NCBI GenBank assembly: GCA_963838805.1
Contig: CAWISK010000005.1
Span: forward strand, 1 to 64,000
Direction of reading: 5' to 3'
DNA: 64,000 bases
Source of the DNA: CAVRQM01 sp963838805
GTDB taxonomy: Bacteria > Pseudomonadota > Alphaproteobacteria > Acetobacterales > Acetobacteraceae
Shown: positions 17,306 through 26,008 of the stretch, one piece after another
Layout of the letters: every line of letters starts with the position of its first letter
Numbering within the stretch: position 1 is the first letter of the stretch
Translations under genes and position numbers: made by a program
The notes under the pieces: model-generated
What the model was told of the DNA's origin: nothing
Databases searched by the model: none
The model's input: the letters and a program-made list of their open reading frames with translations, nothing else

Positions 17306-17679
17306 GGACCATCGCCATGCGCATCCCCCTGTCCGCCTGCTGCCTGCTGGCGCTGGCGTTCTGTGTCGCGGGTTGCGAGCGGACAGACCCGTACACGCGG
17401 CCGGGCCAATGGCATCCGCTGGGTGCCAACGCGGCCAATCTCAGCGCGATGGTGGCCGATCCACGCGACCTTTATCGCGGGCGGGAGGCGCCGTCGGACG
17501 CGGGCGACACGGCGGCGGCCGCGGTCGCTCGCCTGCGCGCCGATGCCGTGAAGCGCCTGCCCGCTTCGTCGATTTCCGAGGTCCATGCGACCGATACCGG
17601 CCCGCAGCAGGGCGGCGGCAACGAGGCCACACCGGCCGCCCCCGTCGCGGCACCCCCAGCCGCCGCAGCCGCGCCATGA
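17302..17679 (+). CDS. cpaD: CpaD-like pilus assembly lipoprotein
   Basis: The protein has 125 residues. The N-terminal lipoprotein signal has a lipobox ending AFCVAGC, so the mature protein is probably lipid-anchored in the outer membrane beside the secretin. The central motif RPGQWHPLGANAANLSAMVA followed by DPRDLYRG is characteristic of CpaD proteins. The C-terminus is a low-complexity Ala/Pro tail. It overlaps cpaC and cpaE by four bases each. CpaD is thought to help localise or stabilise CpaC. Confidence 0.82.
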   Translation: MRTIAMRIPLSACCLLALAFCVAGCERTDPYTRPGQWHPLGANAANLSAMVADPRDLYRGREAPSDAGDTAAAAVARLRADAVKRLPASSISEVHATDTGPQQGGGNEATPAAPVAAPPAAAAAP

Positions 17680-18897
17680 GCGGTACCGCCGCCGAGCTGG
17701 AACGCTCCGAGGCGGCGCGCGCAGCACGCACCTCCGTTCTTGCCTTCGCCACGGATTCGGAAACCGAATCGGTACTGCGCGACGCGCTGGCGGATCAGGC
17801 GGAGGGTGCCGAGGTGCGCCGGGGCGGGCTGGACGAAGCCGGGCGCGTGCTGCGGCGCAGCCGGTCGCCGCATGTCCTCGTCATCGACATCAGCGGCAAC
17901 GCGCAACCGCTCGCGGCGCTGGCGGAGCTGTCCCAGCTCGTCGAGCCGGACGTGCGCGTGCTGGCCATCGGCGACACGCCGGACGTGTCGCTGTATCGCA
18001 GCCTGACGCATGGGCTGGGCGTGCTCGAATATCTGTTCAAGCCGCTCACCCGCGAGCTGGTGCGCCAGCATTTCGGCCCGGTGATCGACCGCGAAAGTCC
18101 GGGGGCACGGCTGCTGCGCGGCGGCCGCGTGATCAGCGTAACCGGGGTGCATGGCGGCGTGGGCGCCACCACGATCGCGGCCAATCTCGCCTGGTACCTG
18201 GCCGAATGCGCGCACCGCCATACCCTGTTGCTGGACGGCGATCTGTACGGCGCCGCCGCGGCCATGCTGCTTTCGGTCAAGCCGCGGCCCGGCTTGCGCG
18301 TGGCGCTCGAAAACCCCACCCGGGTCGATGATCTGTTCATCGACCGCACCGCGCAGATCATCGGCGAGCGGCTGCACGTGCTGTCCGGAGAGGGCGTGCT
18401 GGCCGACGCGCCGCCGATCGCCACCGGCGCGCTGCCGAGCCTGCTGGAGATCCTGCGTCGTCGCTACAAGTTCCTCGTCTGCGACGCCGCCTGCCCCGCG
18501 AGCCGGATCGGCCGCGGGCTGCTCGACCTGGCGCATCAGCGAATCCTGATCACCGAACCCTCGGTGGCCGGCGCGCGCGACGTGCTGCGCTATCTGTCCA
18601 TCCCGCAGGCGTCCGGCCTGCCCACGGCGGCGCTGCCCGGCGCGCCGCTCGTCGTGCTCAACCAGATGGGCGTGAAGGGCAGCCTCAGCCTGGCACAGTT
18701 CGAGCAGGCGACGGGCCGCCGCCCGGATCTGGTGATCCCGCACCTGAAGGGGGCACTGCGCGCGGCCGGCAATCTGGGCGAACCGGCGGCTGCGACGCGT
18801 GCGTCCGTTTCGCAGGCTGATGCAGGATCTGGCGTTTCGCGCGGGGTCGGTGGGCACGGCATCCGGCCGCTTGCGTCCGCTCTGGGGCCGCCGGTGA
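17676..18897 (+). CDS. cpaE: CpaE/TadZ pilus localisation ATPase, frameshifted near the C-terminus
   Basis: CpaE/TadZ proteins are ParA/MinD-like and recruit the Tad machine to the pole. An N-terminal receiver-like domain (about 20-135) is followed by the ATPase domain with an atypical Walker A, TGVHGGVGATTIAANLAWYL, in which the usual Lys is replaced, as is common in this family. LLLDGDLYGAAAAML is the switch region. One extra base at about 18775-18800 shifts the frame. The other frame gives the expected ending PFRRLMQDLAFRAGSVGTAS and GRLRPLWGRR with a stop at 18895-18897. Without that repair the ORF runs falsely into cpaF. Confidence 0.87.
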
Positions 18898-20280
18898 GCG
18901 ACGTGCCGGTCTTTGGCCGGCGCCAGGTGGACGAGTTCCCGCCGGAGGTCACGCATGCCGGTGCGGTGGCCCAGCGCGTCGAGACGCCAGCCGCTGTCCC
19001 CGCGCCGGACTCGGCGGGGGGCCTCGGCTCGGAGCTGCGCAGCCTGTGCCTCGCGCGCCTCGATCCGAGCGTCGTGGCCGCCATGGCCCCCGACCGGCTC
19101 GCGGTCGAGGTGGAACGCCTGGTGGCCGAGATCGCCACCGAGCAGCGCATCCAGCTCAACGCGCGCGAGCAGCGGCGGCTGTCGCAGGATCTGGTGGACG
19201 ACATGCTGGGCCTCGGCCCGCTCGAGCCGCTGCTCGAAGACGACAGCGTGACCGACATCATGGTGAACGGGTTCGATCGCGTCTTTGTCGAGCGCCGTGG
19301 CAAGGTCGTGCGGACCAATGTGCATTTCCGCGACCGCCAGCACCTGATCAACATCTCCCAGCGCGTCGCCTCCAAGATCGGCCGGCGGATCGACGAGAGC
19401 AGTCCGATGGTCGATGCTCGGCTGGAGGACGGCAGCCGCGTCAACATCGTCTTTCCGCCGCTTGGCGCTCGACGGGCCGTACATGTCGATCCGCAAGTTC
19501 TCGCGCCGGCAGATCGACATCGCGAAGCTGGCGGCCTTCGGCTCGCTCTCGCCGCAGCTTGGGCGCGCGCTGGAGATCATGGGACGCGCGCGGCTCAACA
19601 TCATCATCTCCGGCGGCACCGGCTCGGGCAAGACGACCCTGCTCAACGCCATCTCGCGCATGATCGACCACGGCGAGCGGGTGGTCACGATCGAGGACGC
19701 GGCCGAACTGCAACTGCAGCAGCCGCATGTCGTGCGGCTGGAGACGAGGCCGCCCAACATCGAGAGCAAGGGCGAAGTCACCCAGCGCGACCTGATCCGC
19801 AACGCGCTGCGCATGCGACCGGACCGGATCATCGTGGGCGAGGTGCGCGGCTCGGAGGCATTCGACATGCTCCAGGCGATGAACACGGGGCATGACGGCA
19901 GCATGTCCACCGTGCATGCGAACAATACGCGCGACGCGCTGACCCGGATCGAGAACATGGTGCAGATGGGCAATATGGGCCTGCCGTCACGCGCCATCAG
20001 AACGCAGATCCTGAGCGCCGTCGATGTGATCGTGCAGGTCGGCCGCCAGCGCGACGGGAGGCGCCGGGTGATCCAGGTGACCGAACTCGTGGGACTCGAA
20101 GGCGAGGTGATGACCATGCACGACATCTTCGCCTTCGAGCACGAGGGCGAGGACATGGATGGCGGCCTGCTCGGCCGCTGGCGCGCCTCGCGCTCTGTGC
20201 CGAGCTTTCACGAGCGGCTGCGCTATTTCGGGCTGGATCGCGCGTGGGACGCGGTGATGGAGGAGGCGGCGCCGCTATGA
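18894..20280 (+). CDS. cpaF: Tad pilus assembly ATPase CpaF (TadA), frameshifted
   Basis: CpaF is the secretion ATPase of the type II/IV superfamily that powers Flp pilus polymerisation. A GTG start at 18894 overlaps the cpaE stop. The N-terminal part contains LVDDMLGLGPLEPLLEDDSV and TDIMVNGFDRVFVERRGK. At 19462-19465 (TTGG) an extra T breaks the frame, and the next frame carries LALDGPYMSIRKFSRRQID, the Walker A ISGGTGSGKTTLLNAISRM and the Walker B region RIIVGEVRGSEAFDMLQAMN, with the VHANN His box. The repaired length is about 461 residues. It overlaps tadB by four bases. Confidence 0.9.
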
Positions 20281-21233
20281 GGGCGCAGCTCATCCTGGTC
20301 GCCGGCGCAGGGCTCGTGGCAATCGCCGGTATCGGCGTCGCCGTGCTGGCGCAGGACCAGCGCAACCGCCGCCTCGCTACGCGCATGGCCGAGCTGGTGG
20401 CACCCCTCGCGGCAGCGCGCGCGGCAGGGCGGGCGGCGTCGCCGCAATTCGGGATCACGGAGCTGCTGGGCGGCTGGCGGGAACGCTTTGCCTCGCTCTG
20501 CGGCTACAGCGCGGATCGGCAGGCGGCGTACCCGCTGCGCGTGCCGCTCCTGCTGCTTCTGGCGGCGATTCCGGCCGTGGTGATCGACCGGATTTCCAGC
20601 CGCATGACCGGCATGCCGCTCGATCTGGCACTGCCGCTGATCTGGATCGGCTGCAGCCAGATGCTGTTTCGCACGCTGCACGCGCGCCACGCCGACCGGC
20701 TGTACCGCCAGTTGCCCGACACGCTGTCGATGATCGTGCGCTCGGTGCGGGCAGGCATCCCCTTGCAGGAGGCGCTGCGCGGGGTGGCGCGCGAAAGCAT
20801 GGAGCCGACGGCGCGCCTGTTCGCGCGGGTGTCCGACCAGATGGCGATCGGCATCCGGCTGGACGAGGCGCTGCGCGAGGGCTCCCTGCGCAGCGGCGTC
20901 GCCGAATACGGGTTTTTCGCGGTGGCACTGACGTTGCAAGCACAAACCGGCGGCAGCCTCGCGGAGACGCTGGAGGGATTGGCCGAGGTCATCCGCAAGC
21001 GCGTGGCTCTGCGTCAGCGGGCCGTGGCGCTGGCCTCGGAGGCCCGCACCAGCGCCTATGTCCTGGCGGCCCTGCCGGTAGTGACCGGCTTCGCCTTGTC
21101 GGTGCTGAACTACGGCTACATCAAGCCGCTGTTCGACACGCCAAGCGGCAATCACGTGCTGTTCCTGGCGATCGGCATGCTGAGCATGGCGGGTGTGGTG
21201 ATGCGCGTCATGATCAAGCGGAGCCTGCGATAG
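20277..21233 (+). CDS. tadB: Tad inner-membrane protein TadB (CpaG)
   Basis: TadB is a polytopic inner-membrane platform protein of the T2SS GspF superfamily that works with CpaF. It has 318 residues, with hydrophobic segments at the N-terminus (LILVAGAGLVAIAGIGVAVL), about residues 75-120, and near the C-terminus (LFLAIGMLSMAGVVMRVM). The GspF-type cytoplasmic domain is marked by LPDTLSMIVRSVRAGIPLQE and LQAQTGGSLAETLEGLAEVI. The start at 20277 overlaps the cpaF stop. It is intact. Confidence 0.92.
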   Translation: MRAQLILVAGAGLVAIAGIGVAVLAQDQRNRRLATRMAELVAPLAAARAAGRAASPQFGITELLGGWRERFASLCGYSADRQAAYPLRVPLLLLLAAIPAVVIDRISSRMTGMPLDLALPLIWIGCSQMLFRTLHARHADRLYRQLPDTLSMIVRSVRAGIPLQEALRGVARESMEPTARLFARVSDQMAIGIRLDEALREGSLRSGVAEYGFFAVALTLQAQTGGSLAETLEGLAEVIRKRVALRQRAVALASEARTSAYVLAALPVVTGFALSVLNYGYIKPLFDTPSGNHVLFLAIGMLSMAGVVMRVMIKRSLR

Positions 21234-22182
21234 TGACGGCGCTGCATCACCCGCTCATTCCGGGTGCCGTGGCGCTGCTGGCAGCGCTCGGCGTGCTGGG
21301 GGTCGCGGCCTGGGCGCCGATGCGACGCGAAGCCCGATTGCGGCGGCAATTGGAGGACGTCCGCCACCATTATGCGCCGATTGCCGGAGCGGGATCGGAT
21401 CTCGGTGCCGTCTCGCGGCTGGCCCGGATCGTGGCCGCTGTCGGCTCTGTACTGACACGCAGCGGCATCCTGTCGTCCAAGGCGATCGCCAATCTGGAGA
21501 GCACGCTGGCGGCCGCCAATCTGCGCGGCGCGCACGCGCTGCCCGTGTTCGTCGGCGCCAAGACGATGCTGCTCGCGGGACTCCCGCTGCTGGCCTGGAT
21601 CGTCCTGCGTGACTCCGCGCTGTCGGCGCACCTGGACGCGGCTCATCCTGGCCACGGCGGCTGTGGGGGGGCTGATGGCGCCGGATCTCCTGCTGCGCAG
21701 CATCCGCAAGCGCTACCTCGCCTCGGTGGAGCGGGCGATGCCCGATGCGCTCGACCTGCTCGTCATCTGCGCCGAGGCCGGTCTCGCGCTGGAGCAGGGC
21801 ATGGAGCGCGTCGCCAGCCGAAATCCGCGTCAACAGTCCGGCCTGCGCGGTGGAGCTCTCGATCACCCATAACGAGCTGCGCATCTTTGCAGACCGGCGC
21901 GTGGCACTCCTCAACATGGGCAAGCGCACCGGCCTGGTCTCCCTGCAACGCCTGGCGGGAACGCTGGCGCAGGCGCTGCGCTACGGCACGCCGCTGACCC
22001 AGGCGTTGCGTTCGCTGGCCGCGGATCTGCGCGCCGAGGCGCTCACCCGGTTCGAGGCGCGTGCGGCCCGGCTGCCGGTGCTGATGACGCTGCCGATGAT
22101 CCTGTTCATCCTGCCTTGCGTGTTTCTGATCGTGGCCGGCCCGGCGATGCTGGCCATCATGCAAAAGCTGTCCGGCGGATGA
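21233..22182 (+). CDS. tadC: Tad inner-membrane protein TadC (CpaH), two frame breaks
   Basis: TadC is the second GspF-family platform protein, a partner of TadB. A GTG start at 21233 overlaps the tadB stop. The gene reads in three frames. From 21233 it runs to about 21640 (KTMLLAGLPLLAWIVLRDSA). It continues TRLILATAAVGGLMAPDLLL and DALDLLVICAEAGLALEQGM to about 21820. It then reads AEIRVNSPACAVELSITHNE and RTGLVSLQRLAGTLAQALRY to 22182. Each break is explained by one extra base. The repaired length of about 315 residues is normal. The segments stay conserved after each break. Confidence 0.85.
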
Positions 22183-22213
22183 GCGCCCCGTTTCTCCAGA
22201 GCAGGAGTACCTG

Positions 22214-23003
22214 ATGGCGACGAGACGAGTTGGGCAAGCCGTGCGCGCCGCCGCGATCGGCCTGCTGCTGGGCATGGCGGGCTGCGCCGCGATGGTGCCG
22301 ACCGATGCGGCGAGGCAGCCCGCGCACGATCCGTCGGCACTGGACCTGCGCCTCGCTGACGATACGCTGTCGGCGGGGGCGGCCGGGACCGCGCTGCATG
22401 TGGTGGATTCCATGCTGGAACGCGATCCCGACGACGCGGCGGCCCTGCTTCGCCGCGGCCGCGCCTTGATGATGCTGGACCGGCCCGCCGACGCCGCACG
22501 CAGCTATGCCCGTGCCGCATCCCTGCAGCCCGCATCCTTGGAAGCCTTGACCGGCCTGGCCCGCGCCCGTGCCGCCGAGGGCGACGCCAAGGACGCGGAG
22601 AGCGCCTGGCGCCTGGCGCTGGCGCGCGCCCCGGTCAATGCGACGCTGCGGACCGGCCTCGCCATTTCGCTCGATCTTCAGGAGCGGCATGCCGAGGCGC
22701 AGGCGCTGTATCGCGCCGTGCTCGCCAGCAGCCCGGATGATCCGGGCGTACGCTCCGATCTCGGCCTGTCGCTTGCGCTGTCCGGGCATGCCGTAGAGGG
22801 CATCCCGCTGCTGCGTCAGGCGGCGGAAGGCGGTTTCGGCGCGAACGCAGCGGAGGCCGCGCGAGCGCGCCACAACCTCGCCGCCGGTTTGGTTCTGGCC
22901 GGCGACGAGGAGGCGGCACGCACAGTGCTGGGCGAAGATCTGCCGCCCGCCGAGGTAATGTCGGCACTCGCCGGCCTGCGCCAGTTCGCCGAGGCACCGC
23001 TAG
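22214..23003 (+). CDS. tadD: Tad pilus TPR lipoprotein TadD
   Basis: The protein has about 262 residues, with a lipoprotein-type signal (LLLGMAGCAAM) and tandem tetratricopeptide repeats (about 55-230, e.g. RGRALMMLDRPADAARSYAR and LALARAPVNATLRTGLAISL). TadD is the usual last or near-last Tad gene and is probably a scaffold. GCAGGAG precedes the ATG. As sequenced the frame misses its stop and reads on through the antisense of the next gene to 25312. A TAG at 23001-23003 in the neighbouring frame, directly after FAEAP, suggests one extra base at about 22998. The 3' end overlaps that of the convergent GH15 gene. Confidence 0.82.
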
Positions 23004-25414
23004 CCGCCCCGCCCCGCCCCGGCGATCTCGATGCTGCCCTGCACCTCGGCCGAGCGGAACGCGATTCGCGTGCCCCCGGCGAGCGATGCGGTGGGGATTT
23101 CCGCCACGTGCAGGCCGACCCCGCTATCGGCGGTCCGCACGGATTGCGTCGTTGCCCAGCCATCCGCCGACCAGGCAACCTCGCCCGGCTCCGGCAGGTC
23201 GAGCCGGAGCACCCGCCCTTCCGGCATCCTCGCGGGGCGCCAATCCGGCCGCCATGGCTGCGCGCGCGGCACCGGACGGTCGCGCAGGTAGCGGGCCACC
23301 GTCTGAGGCGGCGTGTCGAACACGGCGGCATCGGCCAGCGAGCGGCACAGCTTCACGTGCTCGGCATGCGCCCAGACCAACGGCATCGCCGAGCCGGACG
23401 GGCGGCCGAGTCGCAGCTCGCGCTCGGGAATGTCGGCACTGTCCCAGATCTGTTCGGGGATCAGGAAGCCGTCGCTGGTCAGCGCCTCCATCGTCTTGAG
23501 CAAGGCACGGGCGGCAGCGGGCCTCCCGGCCGCGAGTTCGAAATGCGCGCGCTCGCCGGTCAGCAGCGGCCAGAGCCGGCCGATGCCGGTGCCATCGAAT
23601 GGGCTGCCATCCGCGTGTTCGCCGTATCCGTCGGCGTTGTAGCGGTACCAGCACGCTCCCGCCGGCAGATCCCGCTTCAGCAGATGGTCGACCGTCGCGA
23701 CGGTGGCCACGATATGCGGATCGTCGGCGGCGCGCAGGCCGAAGCGAACCAGCGCCAGCGCATCGGGACTGACCACCGCATCGGCCGTCATGTCGGTGTG
23801 CGCCTGGTCGCGATTGCGGATCTGCACCGTGCCGCGAACGTCCGCCTGCCCCGTGCCGTCGACCGGGGGCGCGATGCGGACATAGTGGCCCGAAGCCCCC
23901 GCCGCGCGGGCCGGCGGGCTGTCCGTGGCAAAGCACCACTCCTCGATGCTGGCGCACCAGGCATCGGCGGTATCCCGGCACAACGTTGCCAGCCCCGCCG
24001 CCTTGTGTTCGTCGGCCAACTCGGCCGCCACCAGCAGGGCCGCGATCACCACGGCGAGGGTGAACGGCGAATAGCCGCCATCCTCCTCCCAGCGATCCTG
24101 CCCGGTGACGGGGCCGGTGCGCAGCACGAAGCCCGCCGCCTTGCGCACCATCGGCCAGTACGCGTCGATCTCGTCCGCGCCCACAGCCCCGTGCCGGCGG
24201 CACAGATCGACCAGCAGGATCGGAAAGGCGCACTCATCCAGTTGCAGCCCCTGCCAATAGGGCATTCCGTCCAGCCAGCAATTCTGCGGCCAGCCGCCCG
24301 ATGGTTCCTGGATCGAGCGCAGATAGTCGAGGACACGGCGCGCATCGACCAGCGCGCCGGCGGCGAGCAGGCCGCCCGCCGTCTCGACCAGATCGCGCGG
24401 CCAGACCAGGTGGTAGCCGCCGAGATCGTCGTCGCCCTTGCTGGCGCCCCAGGGGATCGACAGGCTGGCGATCAGGCCGCCGGAAAAGGCCGGACTGTCA
24501 TGCGTGCGCAGCACGGCGGTACTGACGTGATAGGTGTCGTGCGTGGTCGACGCGCCGCGCAGCTTGCGCAATCCGCCCTGCCAGGCGAGCCAAGCGTCGC
24601 AATATTCGTGCTCGGCGGCGCGGAAGGGACGCTGGAAGGCGGCGCGGGCGCGCCAGGCGGCCTCGCTCCAGGAGGAGCCGAAGCCAAGTGCGAGGATGAA
24701 CTCGCTGCCGTGCGACAGATCGACCTCGCCGCACAGCGCCACGTTGCCGTTGGCCGCACGCTGGTATTGCTCGGCCAGATGTCCTTCGCGGCGCAGGACC
24801 TGCCAGCCGTCCGAACTCGCCACGAACCCCGCCGAGCGCGCCGCCCATCCCGCCCCGCAGCCGAAGGCGAGCGCGGTGCCGTCGCCCTCGGCCAGCAACA
24901 TGCCGTGCCCCTTGTAGTCGTCGAGCCAGCCGGTGTTGTGCGCGCCGCCGTTCACCAGATGCGGCGAGAGCAGCGCGAACAGGCGCAGCGGCTTTTGCCC
25001 CGCGGTGCTGTAGTCGGTGAAGACGATGTGTTGCAGCACGACGTCGTGACGCGGGTCGGCAATGACGCATTTCTCGATCATGAACCGGCCCTGCCGGCAG
25101 GTGTTCACCAGCCGATACGCCGGCACACCCTCGGCGAGCGGGCTGATCCGGCTGTCGGTATCGCGCTTCTCCTCGGCGAAATAGCCGCCCGGCTCGCCGT
25201 CCGTCACGATCAGGCCGAGGTCGCGGATGCAGGCCTTGTCCACACGCGGGTAATAGACCTCGTTCAGGATGCCGTGGCTGAGCGTGAACCAGACCCGGCT
25301 GAGCGGCGATAGCGCGGTGCCGATGCCGGTCTTGTCCGAGGACGTCCAGCGCGGCTCGATCCCCGGCCAGCCCGGGGCGTCGCTGACTGGCGCGTTCTGT
25401 TCCATGCTGGCCAT
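23000..25414 (-). CDS. GH15-family glucan 1,4-alpha-glucosidase-like enzyme
   Basis: This 804-residue protein has glucoamylase/glucodextranase architecture. An N-terminal beta-sandwich domain (about 1-280, starting PGIEPRWTSSDKTGIGTALS and LSHGILNEVYYPRVDKACIR) precedes an (alpha/alpha)6 catalytic barrel (about 290-700) with GGYHLVWPRDLVETAGGLLA, DGMPYWQGLQLDECAFPILL, and WEEDGGYSPFTLAV, which carries a catalytic Glu candidate; PEQIWDSAD near 660 holds another. No signal peptide is evident, so it is probably cytoplasmic and may act on glycogen-like or maltodextrin substrates. It is intact and convergent with tadD, with no clear operon partner. Confidence 0.9.
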   Translation of the reverse strand: MASMEQNAPVSDAPGWPGIEPRWTSSDKTGIGTALSPLSRVWFTLSHGILNEVYYPRVDKACIRDLGLIVTDGEPGGYFAEEKRDTDSRISPLAEGVPAYRLVNTCRQGRFMIEKCVIADPRHDVVLQHIVFTDYSTAGQKPLRLFALLSPHLVNGGAHNTGWLDDYKGHGMLLAEGDGTALAFGCGAGWAARSAGFVASSDGWQVLRREGHLAEQYQRAANGNVALCGEVDLSHGSEFILALGFGSSWSEAAWRARAAFQRPFRAAEHEYCDAWLAWQGGLRKLRGASTTHDTYHVSTAVLRTHDSPAFSGGLIASLSIPWGASKGDDDLGGYHLVWPRDLVETAGGLLAAGALVDARRVLDYLRSIQEPSGGWPQNCWLDGMPYWQGLQLDECAFPILLVDLCRRHGAVGADEIDAYWPMVRKAAGFVLRTGPVTGQDRWEEDGGYSPFTLAVVIAALLVAAELADEHKAAGLATLCRDTADAWCASIEEWCFATDSPPARAAGASGHYVRIAPPVDGTGQADVRGTVQIRNRDQAHTDMTADAVVSPDALALVRFGLRAADDPHIVATVATVDHLLKRDLPAGACWYRYNADGYGEHADGSPFDGTGIGRLWPLLTGERAHFELAAGRPAAARALLKTMEALTSDGFLIPEQIWDSADIPERELRLGRPSGSAMPLVWAHAEHVKLCRSLADAAVFDTPPQTVARYLRDRPVPRAQPWRPDWRPARMPEGRVLRLDLPEPGEVAWSADGWATTQSVRTADSGVGLHVAEIPTASLAGGTRIAFRSAEVQGSIEIAGAGRGG

Positions 25415-25438
25415 TCCGTACTGCGGGGAGGGGCAAGC

Positions 25439-25900
25439 CTATCCCCAGCGCGAGACCGCTTCCAGCAGCTTGGCGAGTGCGGGACGCATCGCCCGCAACT
25501 CGCCCAGATGCGCGCCGGAGAGGGTGCGCAGCGTCTCTTCGGCGGCCGGGGTCAGCGAAATCATCACCCGCCTGCGGTCGGCGGGATCGTGGGCACGCGA
25601 CGCGAGCCCGGCCTGGCACAGCCGGTCGGCCAGCTCGACCGCGCTGTGATGGCGGATCAGCAGCCGCTCCGCCAGTTCGCCAATGGTGATCGCGTCGCCG
25701 CCCGGGAATCCCTTGATGGCCAGCAGCGCCTGGTGCTGGCGCGCGGTCAGCCCCGCTCTTTCGGCGGCGGCCTGGCTGAACGCCAGGAAGCGCCGCATCG
25801 CCAGGCGGAAGCTCGCCAGCGCCTCATAGTCGGCCTTGGCCAGTGCCGCGGGGTCGTCCGGGACGGGGCGCAGGACGGGCGCGGTGGATGGGTCTGACAT
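25439..25900 (-). CDS. MarR-family transcriptional regulator
   Basis: This 153-residue winged-helix repressor has the DNA-binding core TARQHQALLAIKGFPGGDAI followed by TIGELAERLLIRHHSAVELA, and the wing RAHDPADRRRVMISLTPAAE. The ATG at 25900 (MSDPSTAP) is preferred over an in-frame ATG at 25951, which would overlap a likely operator. It is divergent from the ClC channel gene with about 110 bases between starts. It may repress itself and the channel; the ligand is unknown. Confidence 0.88.
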   Translation of the reverse strand: MSDPSTAPVLRPVPDDPAALAKADYEALASFRLAMRRFLAFSQAAAERAGLTARQHQALLAIKGFPGGDAITIGELAERLLIRHHSAVELADRLCQAGLASRAHDPADRRRVMISLTPAAEETLRTLSGAHLGELRAMRPALAKLLEAVSRWG

Positions 25901-25940
25901 GACGATACTATGGGTTGGCGTTCGATGCTGCGCTGCACTA

Positions 25941-25955
25941 TATCGCGGCACGATA
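25941..25955. promoter_or_regulatory. Inverted repeat between marR-type gene and clc, candidate operator
   Basis: TATCG (25941-25945) and CGATA (25951-25955) are exact complements around CGGCA and sit in the short AT-rich divergent promoter region. The spacing and size fit a MarR dimer site. Assignment to this regulator is positional. Confidence 0.45.
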
Positions 25956-26008
25956 GATCAGCGAGTCCGCGCCGGCGCGGCCTCGGCACCTTAACCTGGG
26001 CAGAGCCG

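Noticed and set aside
17283..19895. 870-residue ORF joining CpaE and CpaF as one fusion protein
   Set aside because: The proper CpaE C-terminus and stop are in the next frame at 18895-18897, and a GTG start for CpaF overlaps it; the fusion is due to an extra base in cpaE.
22214..25312. 1032-residue plus-strand ORF starting as TadD
   Set aside because: After about 23000 it is the antisense of the GH15 gene; the TadD stop is lost through a one-base shift.
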